A program made the translations under genes and the position numbers. A stretch of 64,000 nucleotides of DNA from Streptomyces sp. NRRL F-525 (lineage in GTDB: Bacteria > Actinomycetota > Actinomycetes > Streptomycetales > Streptomycetaceae). Of this stretch, positions 43,021 to 52,227 are shown piece by piece. The stretch spans positions 62,001 through 126,000 of the forward strand of contig NZ_JNXE01000024.1 in assembly GCF_000716605.1 (NCBI RefSeq), in the 5' to 3' direction. Below the pieces are notes generated by a model. It saw only the letters and a program-made list of their open reading frames with translations. It was not told the DNA's origin and made no database searches. Position 1 is the stretch's first letter, and every line of letters starts with the position of its first letter.

Positions 43021-44046
43021 ATGCCCGAACTGCGTGTCGTGGCCGTCTCTAACGACGGCACACGGCTGGTGCTGAAGGCTGCGGACAGCACGGAGTACAC
43101 GCTTCCGATTGACGAGCGTCTGCGCGCCGCGGTACGCGGCGACCGTCCCCGCCTCGGCCAGATCGAGATCGAGGTGGAGAGCCATCTCCGCCCCCGAGAC
43201 ATTCAGGCACGTATACGTGCCGGCGCCTCCGCGGAGGAAGTCGCCCAACTAGCCGGTATCCCCGTCGACCGGGTGCGCCGCTTCGAGGGCCCCGTCCTCG
43301 CTGAGCGCGCCTTCATGGCCGAGCGCGCCCGGAAGACTCCCGTCCGCCGCCCCGGCGAGAACGCGGGACCCCAGCTCGGCGAGGCCGTCCAGGAGCGCCT
43401 GACGCTGCGCGGTGCCGAGAAGGACACCGTCCAGTGGGACTCCTGGCGCCGCGACGACGGCACCTGGGAGGTCCTGCTGGTCTACCGGGTCGCGGGCGAA
43501 CCGCACTCGGCGAGCTGGACGTACGACCCGCCCCGGCGGCTCGTCCAGGCCGTCGACGACGAGGCGCGCTCGCTGATCGGCGAGTCCGACGACCTCTCGG
43601 CCACACCCGAGCCCAGCTTCCCGTTCGTGCCGCGGATCGCCCGGCTGCCCAGGGACCGCCCGCTGGACCGTGCCCTGGAGCGCCCGGAGCGTCCCGCGCT
43701 GCCGTCGCCCGAGCCGGTCGAGGAGAGCGAGCGTGACTCCCTGACCAGCCTCCTGGAGGCGGTACCGAGCTTCCGCGGCGACATGGTGGTCCCCGAGCGC
43801 CCCTCGGATCCCCCGGAGGAGCCCGCGGCGGAACCGGAAGAGGAGGAGCCCCCGGCTCCCGCGGCCTCGGCCGGTTCGGCGTACGCGGACGTCCTGATGC
43901 CCCGCTCCGTAGGAGCCCATCGCGACCGGCTCATCGGCTCCACCGACCGCCAGGCCGAGGCGGACGGCGTCCGTCCGGGCCGTAGAGCGGCCGTTCCGAG
44001 CTGGGACGAGATCGTCTTCGGGACGCGCAGGAAGAAGCAGGAGTAG
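43021..44046 (+). CDS. sepH: SepH cell-division protein (DUF3071)
   Basis: 341 residues from ATG 43021 behind GGGAGG. The N-terminal ~110 residues form the DUF3071 domain with a helix-turn-helix (PRDIQARIRAGASAEEVAQL followed by AGIPVDRVRRFEGPVLAERA). The middle is Pro/Glu-rich and disordered. The extreme C-terminus SWDEIVFGTRRKK is the conserved terminal motif. In Streptomyces venezuelae SepH binds FtsZ and stimulates filament assembly during vegetative and sporulation septation. A strong terminator follows. Confidence 0.95.
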   Translation: MPELRVVAVSNDGTRLVLKAADSTEYTLPIDERLRAAVRGDRPRLGQIEIEVESHLRPRDIQARIRAGASAEEVAQLAGIPVDRVRRFEGPVLAERAFMAERARKTPVRRPGENAGPQLGEAVQERLTLRGAEKDTVQWDSWRRDDGTWEVLLVYRVAGEPHSASWTYDPPRRLVQAVDDEARSLIGESDDLSATPEPSFPFVPRIARLPRDRPLDRALERPERPALPSPEPVEESERDSLTSLLEAVPSFRGDMVVPERPSDPPEEPAAEPEEEEPPAPAASAGSAYADVLMPRSVGAHRDRLIGSTDRQAEADGVRPGRRAAVPSWDEIVFGTRRKKQE

Positions 44047-44062
44047 CAGGACAGTTGCTCGT

Positions 44063-44103
44063 ACGAGAGGGCCCGCGGCCGGTTCGGCTGCGGGCCCTCT
44101 CGT
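44063..44103. terminator. Terminator between sepH and the rhodanese gene
   Basis: ACGAGAGGGCCCGC (44063-44076) pairs with GCGGGCCCTCTCGT (44090-44103), 14 perfect pairs. It begins 16 bases after the sepH stop and 10 bases beyond the end of the convergent rhodanese gene, so it can serve both. Confidence 0.9.
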
Positions 44104-44113
44104 CATGCGGGCA

Positions 44114-44965
44114 CTACTGGGGATCGGGACCCACGGCCACCGGTCGCTCCGGGTCCGAGGACCACTCCGACCAGGAGCCCACGTAGAGCGCGGCCGGGAT
44201 CCCGGCGACCGCCAGGGCCAGTACCTCGTGAGCGCCTGAGACGCCGGATCCGCAGTACACGCCGATGCCCGAACCCTCCGTAGCGCCAAGGGACTTGAAG
44301 CGGGCGGCCAGTTGGTCCGGCGGGAGGAAGCGGCCGTCCGGGCCCACGTTCTCGTTGGTCGGGGCGGACAGGGCGCCCGGGATGTGGCCGCCGACGCGGT
44401 CGATCGGTTCCACCTCGCCGCGGTAGCGCTCCCCCGCGCGGGCGTCGAACAGGACGCCGGTGCGGGCGAGGGCGGCGGCTCCGTCGGCGTCCAGGAGTTC
44501 CACGGCGCCCGGTTCCGGGGTGAAGTCGCCTTCGGCCGGCGTCGGGGTGACCGTCTCCAAGGACCCCTCCCAGGAGGGAAGGCCGCCGTCGAGGACCCGC
44601 ACGTCCGGGTGACCCGTCCAGCGCAGCAGCCACCACGCGCGTGCCGCCGCCCAGCCCTGGCCGCCGTCGTACACAACCACCGGGCGGTCGGCCGACACGC
44701 CCGCGTGGCGCATCGCGGCGCCGAAGCGCGCGGTGTCAGGCAGCGGGTGGCGACCGTGTGCACCGGGCGCCGAGGCGAGTTCCTGATCGAGGTCTACGTA
44801 GACGGCACTTGGGATGTGCCCGGCCGCGTACTCGGCGCGGCCGTCGAAGGGCGGCTCACCTGCGGCCTTCGCGACGCTGAGCTGCCAGCGGACGTCGAGC
44901 AGGACCGGCGGGTTCGTCCCGGCGAGATCGCTCGCCAGTTCGGATGCGGAGATGATGGCGTTCAT
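44114..44965 (-). CDS. Thiosulfate/3-mercaptopyruvate sulfurtransferase
   Basis: 283 residues, two rhodanese domains. The first (1-150) is structural, with VLLDVRWQL, HIPSAVYVDLDQ and VVVYDGG. The second (~160-283) holds the active-site loop CGSGVSG with the persulfide-forming Cys. Loops of the form CGSGVT are typical of the mercaptopyruvate branch, those with a basic residue (CRxGxR) of thiosulfate transferases. The start at ATG 44965 has AAGG nine bases upstream; an ATG three codons earlier is equally open. Cytoplasmic. Confidence 0.92.
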   Translation of the reverse strand: MNAIISASELASDLAGTNPPVLLDVRWQLSVAKAAGEPPFDGRAEYAAGHIPSAVYVDLDQELASAPGAHGRHPLPDTARFGAAMRHAGVSADRPVVVYDGGQGWAAARAWWLLRWTGHPDVRVLDGGLPSWEGSLETVTPTPAEGDFTPEPGAVELLDADGAAALARTGVLFDARAGERYRGEVEPIDRVGGHIPGALSAPTNENVGPDGRFLPPDQLAARFKSLGATEGSGIGVYCGSGVSGAHEVLALAVAGIPAALYVGSWSEWSSDPERPVAVGPDPQ

Positions 44966-45286
44966 GGCCACCATCCTTGCGCAAGGGGTGGCCGTCGCGT
45001 CCAGGGCCGACTACTCTGCTCGGCCGGGCAGCCTCGATCACGAGGCGTACGGGAACGAGCACATGCTGTACAGCCGATGGACACCCCTCGGCAATCATCC
45101 GGAAACGGACGAGTGGCCGCAGATCGGTCATCCTCTCCATGTGAGCCGCCCGCCGACGGCGCGGCCGGGGCGCGGTGCGTCACGGGGGGTGCGAGCATCG
45201 GCACGGGGCGTGCACGCGGCTGCGGCACGCGGATCCGCACTGCGGAAGCGATACGGCCACCGCGAGGGGCCTAGGAGAAGGTGACG
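44966..45286. other. Intergenic region upstream of the VOC gene
   Basis: About 320 bases between divergent genes. Frames are open on both strands, but none has a ribosome site, and their translations are Arg/Ala-rich. It carries the AGGAG site of the VOC gene at its right end. Nothing else recognised. Confidence 0.5.
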
Positions 45287-46090
45287 ATGACCGAGGCACG
45301 GGGGTCGGCCGGCCTGAACGGCGACACGCACACTCGGCGTACGCAGGGCGCGCCCTGCTGGGTGAGTCTGATGGTGCACGGGATGGCCGCGACTCAGGAG
45401 TTCTACGGAGAGCTGTTCGGCTGGGAGTTCCAGCCCGGTCCGCAGCAGCTCGGCCCCTACGCGCGGGCCCTGCTCGACGGGCAGGAGGTGGCCGGCATCG
45501 GGCAGCTGCCGCCGGACCGGCATCTGCCCATCGCGTGGACGCCGTATCTCGCCTCGGACGACGTCGACCAGACGGCCGAGACGGTACGGATGTGCGGCGG
45601 CACGGTCGGGGTGGGCCCCCTGGACGCGGCCGAGGCCGGCCGGCTGGCGATCGGCTCCGACCCGTCGGGGGCGGTCTTCGGCATCTGGCAGGCCTCCGAC
45701 CACCTCGGCACGATCCTCACCGGCGTCCCCGGCACACCCGCCTGGAACGAACTGCTGACCTCCGAGACCGCGAGCGTCGCCAAGTTCTACGAGGCGGTGT
45801 TCGGCTACGAGGAAGTGCCGGTGGTCTCCGCCGACTTCGACTACGTCACCCTCCACCTGGACGGCCACCCGGTCGCCGGCATCCACGGCGTCGGCACGGC
45901 CCTGCCACGCGACCGGGGCCCGCACTGGATGACGTACTTCGAGGTCGCCGACACGGACGAGGCCCTGCGCCGCGTCACGGACCTGGGCGGCCACACCCTC
46001 AAACCGCCCCACGACAGCCCCCACGGGCGCGTGGCCACGGTCGCGGACCCCGAGGGCGCGATGTTCTCGGTGATCGAGGGGCCGCGCTAG
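45287..46090 (+). CDS. Two-domain VOC (glyoxalase/dioxygenase-fold) protein
   Basis: 267 residues. I prefer ATG 45287 (AGGAG at correct spacing) to GTG 45281. Two VOC domains: residues ~17-125 (GAPCWVSLMVHGMAATQEFY ... VAGIGQLPPDR) and ~145-265 (TPAWNELLTSETASVAKFYE ... PVAGIHGVG). This resembles the mycobacterial CFP30B/hydroxylase-like family. Possible metal ligands at His/Glu positions are present, but the substrate is unknown. Its stop overlaps the stop of the convergent thymidine kinase gene by four bases. Confidence 0.85.
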   Translation: MTEARGSAGLNGDTHTRRTQGAPCWVSLMVHGMAATQEFYGELFGWEFQPGPQQLGPYARALLDGQEVAGIGQLPPDRHLPIAWTPYLASDDVDQTAETVRMCGGTVGVGPLDAAEAGRLAIGSDPSGAVFGIWQASDHLGTILTGVPGTPAWNELLTSETASVAKFYEAVFGYEEVPVVSADFDYVTLHLDGHPVAGIHGVGTALPRDRGPHWMTYFEVADTDEALRRVTDLGGHTLKPPHDSPHGRVATVADPEGAMFSVIEGPR

Positions 46091-46734
46091 GCCGACGTCA
46101 TCGGCAGCACATCCGGTGACAGCGCCGCCGCCCGAGCCGTAGCCGCCGTCATGCGGCGGCGGTGGTGGCGGCGGCACAGGACCTCGTAGCCGACCGCTTC
46201 CGCCTGGTTGACGTCGCCCACGACTACCTGCGCGCCCTCGACGACCATCTCGCCGCCTATCGTGCGGGCGTTGTGGGTGGCGCGGGCGCCGCACCAGCAG
46301 AGGGCCTCGACCTGAAGGACCTCGACGCGGTCGGCGAGTTCGACCAGGCGCTGGGAGCCGGGGAAGAGCTTGGAGCGGAAGTCGGTCGTGATGCCGAAGG
46401 CGTAGACGTCGAGGCTCAGGTCGTCGACCACGCGCGCGAGTTGGTCGATCTGCACCGGCGCCAGGAACTGTGCCTCGTCGGCGATGACGTAGTCCGCGCG
46501 GCCGCCCTGGGAGAGGTGGTCGACGACGTACGCGTAGAGGTCCTGCTCGTCCTCGACCTCCACCGCGTCGGTGACCAGGCCGAGGCGTGAGGAAAGCTTT
46601 CCCTCGCCCGCGCGGTCGTCTCGGGTGAAGATCATCCCCGCCAGTCCGCGTGCCGAGCGGTTGTGCTCGATCTGGAGCGCCAGGGTCGACTTCCCGCAGT
46701 CCATCGTTCCGGAGAAGAACACCAGCTCGGGCAT
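46087..46734 (-). CDS. tdk: Thymidine kinase
   Basis: 215 residues; phosphorylates thymidine with ATP (salvage). P-loop FFSGTMDCGKSTLALQ, Walker-B-type DYVIADEAQFL and the lasso region GSQRLVELADRVEVL are visible. Structural zinc cysteines are at CWCGARATHNART and the C-terminal VLCRRHH, the last ligand being Cys or His. Length is typical of type II bacterial thymidine kinases. Cytoplasmic, single gene. Confidence 0.96.
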   Translation of the reverse strand: MPELVFFSGTMDCGKSTLALQIEHNRSARGLAGMIFTRDDRAGEGKLSSRLGLVTDAVEVEDEQDLYAYVVDHLSQGGRADYVIADEAQFLAPVQIDQLARVVDDLSLDVYAFGITTDFRSKLFPGSQRLVELADRVEVLQVEALCWCGARATHNARTIGGEMVVEGAQVVVGDVNQAEAVGYEVLCRRHHRRRMTAATARAAALSPDVLPMTSA

Positions 46735-46777
46735 GGGGAGTTGAGCACCTTTCGGCGAAGAGGCGGACAGTGGGGCT

Positions 46778-47968
46778 TCAGGAGCGTACTTCGAGCAGGG
46801 GGACCAGCTGCTCGGCAGGGGTCATCGAACCGTGGTTGCCGACCATCGCCGACTCCTTCGGCTCCCGCTCGGACGCGATGATCAGGACGTCGTCCCGGGC
46901 CGCCGCGATCACGTCGCCGAGGCGGTCGTAGACGCGGTCGTCGATGTGCGGGCCGAACCAGCCCGCCGCGATCGCCTCGTCCCGCGAGGCCACCCAGAAC
47001 TGCTCGCCGAGGACCTCGCGCCAGCAGGTCAGCACGTCGTTCTCGGCGCCCCGCACCGCGTAGACGTGGCGGGCGCGGCCCTCGCCGCCGAGGAGGGCTA
47101 CGCCGGCGCGCAGTTCCCAGTCCGCGTCGAAGTCGATGCGGTGCTCCTCGTCGAAGGGCACGTCGATCATGCCGTGGTCGGCGGTGACGTACAGGGCGCT
47201 GCGCGGCGGGAGTTGCTCGGCGAGGCGCTGGACGAGCCGGTCGACGTACATGAGTTGGCCGCGCCAGGTGTCGGAGGCGATGCCGTAGCGGTGGCCCGCG
47301 CCGTCGAGTTCGGCGTAGTACGTGTAGACCAAGGAGCGGTCCCCGGCGGCCAGTTGCTCGGCCGCGAGGTCCATGCGCTCCTCGCCGGTGAGCCGCCCGT
47401 GGAACGTTCCGCCGCTGAGCGCGACCTTCGTCAGCGGGGTGTTCTGGAAAGTGGGTGAGGAGACCTGCGCCGCGTGCACGCCCGCGTCGTGGGCCAGTTG
47501 GAAGATCGTGGGGTACGGCTGCCAGGGGCCCGGCTTGGTCCACGGCTGCCAGCGGAGCTGGTTCATCAGCTCGCCGGTGGCCGGGTTGCGCACGGTGTAG
47601 CCGGGCAGGCCGTGGGCTCCGGGCGGCAGGCCGGTGCCGACGGAGGCGAGGGAGGTCGCGGTGGTCGCCGGGTACCCGGCGGTGAGGGGGCGTCCGGTGC
47701 CGCCGCGCGAGCTGCCGAGGAGCGCGTGCAGGTACGGGGCCTCGTCGGCGTGGTCCTTGATCTGCTCCCAGCCGAGGCCGTCGATCAGGAAGACGCAGTT
47801 CCGGTCGGCCGGGGTCAGCTCCGGGATGGCCGCGGTCGTACCGGGTACGCCCATGCCCGCGGCCAGCGTGGGCAGCAGGTCGGCGAGGGAGCCGGAGCCG
47901 TACTCGGGGACGGGCGCGGACTCGATGGCGAGGGGCTCGGGGTGGTCCCAGGTGGCTGGCTGTGCCAT
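46778..47968 (-). CDS. Alkaline-phosphatase-superfamily nucleotide pyrophosphatase/phosphodiesterase
   Basis: 396 residues. The metal-binding core shows NCVFLIDGLGWEQ (first Asp), the nucleophile segment AGYPATTATSLASVGTGLPP (Thr), YADH-type YVTADHGMIDVPFDE and VGNHGSMTPAEQLVPLL (His). No signal peptide, so probably cytoplasmic. It likely cleaves phosphodiester or phosphonate-type substrates. The family name is firm, the substrate is not. Its ATG overlaps the stop of the DUF5998 gene by one base. Confidence 0.9.
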   Translation of the reverse strand: MAQPATWDHPEPLAIESAPVPEYGSGSLADLLPTLAAGMGVPGTTAAIPELTPADRNCVFLIDGLGWEQIKDHADEAPYLHALLGSSRGGTGRPLTAGYPATTATSLASVGTGLPPGAHGLPGYTVRNPATGELMNQLRWQPWTKPGPWQPYPTIFQLAHDAGVHAAQVSSPTFQNTPLTKVALSGGTFHGRLTGEERMDLAAEQLAAGDRSLVYTYYAELDGAGHRYGIASDTWRGQLMYVDRLVQRLAEQLPPRSALYVTADHGMIDVPFDEEHRIDFDADWELRAGVALLGGEGRARHVYAVRGAENDVLTCWREVLGEQFWVASRDEAIAAGWFGPHIDDRVYDRLGDVIAAARDDVLIIASEREPKESAMVGNHGSMTPAEQLVPLLEVRS

Positions 47969-48555
47969 CAGCGGGGAACGTCCGCGGTCGCCTCGGAGAG
48001 CGACTGCGCGAAGGCGAGGGTCTGCTGCACCGTCTCCGGGCCGTCGCCCGCCTCGCTGACGCGCAGGCTCAGGTCGTCCGCCGTCGAGTTGCCCGTGTAG
48101 CCGTGGTCCGCCTCGCAGTTGGGGTCGCCGCAGGCGGCCGGCTCCAGGTCGATCCGGGCGACGGCACCCCAGCCGATGGTCAGCACGACCTCGCGCGGCA
48201 GCGTGCCCGGGGTGTACGACTCCGGGTTGGCGACCACGCGGCTGAGCACCACGGACGAGATCCGGCCGAGCTTCACGGACTCCGTGGACGTCGTCGCGTA
48301 CGGCGTCGGGGAGGTACTGTCGGCGGCCTGCTCGTCGGTGTGGCTGACGATGAAGCGGTTGCCGGTGAGGACGAGCACGGTCACATGCCGGCGCACCTCG
48401 TTCTGGTCGAACGTGGTCTCCTGGTGGACCAGGAACGACCGGATCGGCTCGCCGCCCACGGCGGCCTCCACCGCCTCGGCCACGAGGGCCGGGTAGTAGC
48501 CGCTGCGCTCGATCGCCGCACGCAGCCCCTGGGTCGTCGTACTGGTCTTGGCCAT
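47968..48555 (-). CDS. DUF5998 protein
   Basis: 195 residues from ATG 48555 (AGGA upstream). Soluble alpha/beta protein: GLRAAIERSGYYPALVAEAV, SFLVHQETTFDQNEVRRHVT, VLTGNRFIVSHTDE, and a paired-Cys segment CGDPNCEADHGYTG. Actinobacterial and of unknown function as far as I know. Translationally coupled to the phosphodiesterase gene downstream, so the two may act together. Confidence 0.85.
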   Translation of the reverse strand: MAKTSTTTQGLRAAIERSGYYPALVAEAVEAAVGGEPIRSFLVHQETTFDQNEVRRHVTVLVLTGNRFIVSHTDEQAADSTSPTPYATTSTESVKLGRISSVVLSRVVANPESYTPGTLPREVVLTIGWGAVARIDLEPAACGDPNCEADHGYTGNSTADDLSLRVSEAGDGPETVQQTLAFAQSLSEATADVPR

Positions 48556-48688
48556 GACGTCCATCCTACGGTGGCGCACTGACTGCGAGGCACCGCCGAG
48601 CACTGTCTTGTCACAGCCGTCTCAGCACGCGGGACCGGTACGAGGGGGCACGGGACCCGCGCGCGGGAGGCGTCCTTGAGTACGTCCG

Positions 48689-51535
48689 TCAGTACACGGG
48701 AAGCGTCCTCGGGCCGAGGTCGTCGCGGACGGGCGGCGGGGCCAGGCGGACGGAGGCGCCGAGCACGCTCAGGCCGCGCGCGGCGACGACGACCGGCTCC
48801 AGGGTCACGGCGACGACCTCGGGATGGTCGTCGACCAGCCGCGACACCCGCAGCATCAGCTCCTCCAGGGCAGGCGTGTCGACCGGCGTGGAGCCGCGCC
48901 AGCCGAACAGGAGCGGCGCCGTCCGGATCGACCTGACCAGCGAACCGGCCTCCCTGTCCGTGACCGGAATCAGCCGGTGCGCGGTGTCCCCGAGCAGCTG
49001 CGAGGCGGCCCCGGCGAGCCCGAAAGACAGCACAGCCCCGGCCGCCGGATCGATGACGGCCCGTACGACGGTGTCGACCCCGCGCGGCGCCATCCGTTGC
49101 ACCACCGGCCGCAGTTCCTCCGGCGTCCCGAACAGCTCTCCCAACTCGGCGTACGCCCGCCGCAGTTGGTCCTCGTCCGCGAGATCCAGCCGTACGCCGC
49201 CCAGGTCGGCGCGGTGGCGCAGGTGCGGGGCGGTGGCCTTGAGGGCGACCGGGTAGCCGAGGGTGCGGGCGGCTTCGGCGGCGGTGTCGGGGGTGGGTGC
49301 GGGGAGCGCGCGGTGGACGTCGACGCCGTACTTCCCGAGCAGGTCGCAGGTGTCCTCGACGCCGAGGGTGAGGCCCTGCCCGCGCGCGAGGAGGCCGCCG
49401 ATCAGCCCGGCGGCGCCCTTCTCGTCGATGTCCTCGAACTCGGGGACCCGGCCGGGGTCGGTGGCCTCGCGCCGCCACTGGGCGTACTTCACGGCTTCGG
49501 CGAGGGCGCGGACGGCGCGCTCGGCGGCGGGGAAGGCGGGGATGAGGCCGCCGCCTTCGGGGGCGGGGATCGCGGTGATGGCCGACTCCGGTTCCGCGGC
49601 GCTCCGTCGGGGTGGTCCTTCCGCGGGGCGGGGCGGGTCGGCGCCGGGTGCCTTGGAAGCGACCTGTGGTGCCGTGCTCATCGCGGCCGACAACGCCGCG
49701 GCCAGCCCGCCGAGTTCCACGTGCACCACCAGCACCGGCTTCCCGGGAACCGCCGCCGCCGCGGAGCGCAACGCCTCCGCCAACGCCGCGTCTTCTGCCG
49801 GCCCCTCCCCCACCGCGGGTATCGCGGTCACGACCACCGCGTCGCACGAGTCGTCGGCCAGCGCGGCCGACAGCGCCCGGTGGAAGTCCGCCGCGGTCGC
49901 CGCGGTCGTCAGGTCCACCGGCGGCGACGGCCGCAACCCCTCGGAGAGGCACGCGTCGTAGGTCAGCAGCCCGAGCGACTCGGAGTTCCCGACGATCGCC
50001 ACCCGCGGCCCGCCGGGCAGTGGCTGGCGGGCCAGGAGCAGCCCCGTGTCGACCAGTTCGGTGATCGTCTCGACGCGGATCACCCCGGCCTGGCGGAGCA
50101 GCGCGGACACGGTCGCGTGCGGCAGCCGGGTCGCACGGACCGCGTGTCCCTGGGGGGCCGATCCGGCGCCCTGGACGACGACCAGCGGTTTCGCGGCCGC
50201 CGTGCGCCGGGCGAGGCGGGTGAACTTGCGGGGGTTGCCGATGGACTCCAGGTACATGAGGGCGACGTCGGTGTCGGGATCGTCGTACCAGTACTGAAGG
50301 ACGTCGTTCCCGGAGACGTCCGCGCGGTTGCCGGACGACACGAAGGTGGAGACGCCGGTGACTCCGGTGACCCCGCCGCCGCGCCGGTGCAGGCGGGAGA
50401 GCAGGGCGATGCCGATGGCGCCGGACTGGGCGAAGAGGCCGATGCGTCCGGGGCGGGGCATCTCGGGGGCGAGGGACGCGTTCAGCCGTACGTCGGCCGC
50501 GGTGTTGATGACCCCGAAGGCGTTCGGTCCGATGATGCGCATGCCGTACGTGCGCGCGTGGCGCACGAGTTCGCGCTGGCGCTCGCGTCCCTCGGGGCCG
50601 CTCTCGGCGTACCCGGCGGTGACCACGACGAGTCCCTGCACCCCGTGTTCGCCGCACTCGGTGACGACTTCGGGGACGTGCTCCACCGGGACGGCGACGA
50701 CCGCGAGGTCCACGGGGCCTTCGATGTCGCGGACCGAGCGGTACGCGGGCACCCCGTCGAGGTCCTTCTGCTCCTCGGGGAAGGCCTTGTTCACGGCGTA
50801 CAGGCCACCGGTGAAACCGGCGTCCCTGATGTTGTCGAGAACGCTGCGGCCCACCCCTCCGGGGGAACGGCCGACACCGACGACGGCGACCGACCCGGGC
50901 ACCAACAGCCGCCGTACGGACCGCGCTTCGGCCCGCTGCTCCCGCGCGCGCTGCACGGCGAGGGACCGGTCCGTGGGTTCGAGATCGAACTCCAGGCGGA
51001 CGACGCCGTCCTCGAAGCTGCGCTTCTGGGTGTAGCCGGCGTCCGTGAACACCTTGATCATCTTGTTGTTGGCGGGCAGCACCTCGGCGGCGAAGCGGCG
51101 GATGCCGCGCTCGCGGGCGACGGCGGCGATGTGCTCCAGGAGGGCGGAGGCGACGCCCCTCCCCTGGTGGGCGTCCTGCACCAGGAAGGCGACCTCGGCC
51201 TCGTCGGCCGGGGCGGAGGCGGCACGCCCGTCGGCACTAATGCGGTCATAGCGTACGGTGGCGATGAACTCGCCGCCGACGGTGGCCGCGAGTCCCACCC
51301 GGTCCACAAAGTCGTGGTGCGTGAAGCGGTGGACATCCTTGGCGGACAGGCGCGGATACGGCGCGAAGAAGCGGTAGTACTTCGACTCGTCGGAGACCTG
51401 CTCGTAGAAGCTGACCAGGCGATCGGCGTCGTCGACGGTGATGGGCCTGATGCGCGCGGTACCCCCGTCGCGCAGCACCACGTCGGCTTCCCAGTGGGCG
51501 GGGTACTCGTGCCGGTCCGACGAGGTCTGCTGCAT
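48689..51535 (-). CDS. GNAT protein acetyltransferase fused to NDP-forming acyl-CoA synthetase-like domains (Pat-like)
   Basis: 948 residues from ATG 51535. An N-terminal GNAT domain (~20-180) has the acetyl-CoA loop QDAHQGRGVASALLEHI and PANNKMIKVFTDAGY. Next is the succinyl-CoA-synthetase-alpha-like part: CoA-binding VPGSVAVVGVGRSPGGVGRS, VTAGYAESGPEGRERQ, and FAQSGAIGIALLSRL. The usual phospho-His is not evident there. A C-terminal ATP-grasp-like domain follows (LLGKYGVDVHRALP, GYPVALKATAPHLRHRADLG). The GNAT-first order is the one known for Streptomyces lividans PatA, which acetylates acyl-CoA synthetases; the synthetase part is then a sensor rather than an enzyme. The tail from ~640 to 690 is a low-complexity insert. 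Confidence 0.88.
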   Translation of the reverse strand: MQQTSSDRHEYPAHWEADVVLRDGGTARIRPITVDDADRLVSFYEQVSDESKYYRFFAPYPRLSAKDVHRFTHHDFVDRVGLAATVGGEFIATVRYDRISADGRAASAPADEAEVAFLVQDAHQGRGVASALLEHIAAVARERGIRRFAAEVLPANNKMIKVFTDAGYTQKRSFEDGVVRLEFDLEPTDRSLAVQRAREQRAEARSVRRLLVPGSVAVVGVGRSPGGVGRSVLDNIRDAGFTGGLYAVNKAFPEEQKDLDGVPAYRSVRDIEGPVDLAVVAVPVEHVPEVVTECGEHGVQGLVVVTAGYAESGPEGRERQRELVRHARTYGMRIIGPNAFGVINTAADVRLNASLAPEMPRPGRIGLFAQSGAIGIALLSRLHRRGGGVTGVTGVSTFVSSGNRADVSGNDVLQYWYDDPDTDVALMYLESIGNPRKFTRLARRTAAAKPLVVVQGAGSAPQGHAVRATRLPHATVSALLRQAGVIRVETITELVDTGLLLARQPLPGGPRVAIVGNSESLGLLTYDACLSEGLRPSPPVDLTTAATAADFHRALSAALADDSCDAVVVTAIPAVGEGPAEDAALAEALRSAAAAVPGKPVLVVHVELGGLAAALSAAMSTAPQVASKAPGADPPRPAEGPPRRSAAEPESAITAIPAPEGGGLIPAFPAAERAVRALAEAVKYAQWRREATDPGRVPEFEDIDEKGAAGLIGGLLARGQGLTLGVEDTCDLLGKYGVDVHRALPAPTPDTAAEAARTLGYPVALKATAPHLRHRADLGGVRLDLADEDQLRRAYAELGELFGTPEELRPVVQRMAPRGVDTVVRAVIDPAAGAVLSFGLAGAASQLLGDTAHRLIPVTDREAGSLVRSIRTAPLLFGWRGSTPVDTPALEELMLRVSRLVDDHPEVVAVTLEPVVVAARGLSVLGASVRLAPPPVRDDLGPRTLPVY

Positions 51536-51683
51536 GGGGCCCAGCGTACGGCTCGCGTCTGACAACGGCGCGAGGCAGTCTGTGGGCAACAACAGAGCAC
51601 GGGAAGTCGGGCCGAGGCCGCGGTCCGACGACTCGCTCCGGACGGTTCACAGGGCCGGTCCGGGGTCGCTTCACGTGTGGGAA

Positions 51684-51699
51684 ACTGGTCTAGACAACC
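51684..51699. promoter_or_regulatory. DasR-responsive element upstream of ptsH
   Basis: ACTGGTCTAGACAACC matches the remembered dre consensus ACTGGTCTAGACCA[C/G]T at most positions, with the perfect TGGTCTAGACA core. It ends 25 bases before the ptsH start. In Streptomyces the GntR regulator DasR controls pts genes and N-acetylglucosamine use through such sites, released by GlcN-6-phosphate. Confidence 0.85.
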
Positions 51700-51724
51700 C
51701 TGAGACTCTGAAGGGCAGCATCAC

Positions 51725-52006
51725 ATGGCTGAGCGCCGCGTCAACGTCGGCTGGGCGGAGGGCCTTCACGCCCGCCCCGCCTCCATCTTCGTCCGGGCCA
51801 CCACGGCCTCGGGTATCCCCGTGACGATCGCCAAGGCCGACGGCAACCCCGTCAACGCGGCCTCCATGCTCGCGGTCCTGGGCCTGGGTGCCCAGGGCGG
51901 CGAGGAGATCGTCCTCGCGTCGGACGCCGAGGGCGCGGACGCGGCCCTCGACCGCCTGGCGAAGCTGGTCGCGGAAGGTCTCGAGGAACTCCCCGAGACC
52001 GTCTGA
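51725..52006 (+). CDS. ptsH: Phosphocarrier protein HPr
   Basis: 93 residues; transfers phosphate from enzyme I to sugar-specific EIIA proteins. The active-site His15 lies in GLHARPAS. A Ser at residue 47 (NAASMLAV) stands at the regulatory-serine position, but the surrounding residues differ from the Firmicute HPr-kinase site. Start ATG 51725 with AAGGG upstream. Monocistronic, between a dre operator and a terminator. Confidence 0.96.
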   Translation: MAERRVNVGWAEGLHARPASIFVRATTASGIPVTIAKADGNPVNAASMLAVLGLGAQGGEEIVLASDAEGADAALDRLAKLVAEGLEELPETV

Positions 52007-52124
52007 GCACACCCCCCTTTGCGCCTAAACCGGCGCCGCTCTCGCGGAGGTGGTTGCGCGCCGCGGGGGTTCCTCAATTGATGGTTGCGGTCCTTTTCGT
52101 CGCAAAACCGATGTACCGCAACCT

Positions 52125-52158
52125 GAAGGGCTCGTCCGAATTACCGGGCGAGCCCTTC
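52125..52158. terminator. Terminator between ptsH and the GntR gene
   Basis: GAAGGGCTCG (52125-52134) pairs with CGAGCCCTTC (52149-52158), loop TCCGAATTACCGGG. It lies 119 bases past ptsH and 70 bases past the convergent GntR gene. Confidence 0.85.
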
Positions 52159-52227
52159 GCAATTCCACTTGCGGGCAGCATAAATAATCCCCCGCGAATT
52201 AGCTCCTCTTTGTATACGGCGCCCGTG

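Noticed and set aside
44966..45286. Small gene between the rhodanese and VOC genes
   Set aside because: Open frames exist on both strands but lack a ribosome site and codon bias; text is Arg/Ala-rich.
48824..51562. 912-codon frame antisense to the GNAT/synthetase fusion, and a 758-codon shifted frame on the same strand
   Set aside because: Gly/Arg/Val-rich without recognisable domains or ribosome sites; the fusion protein explains the region.
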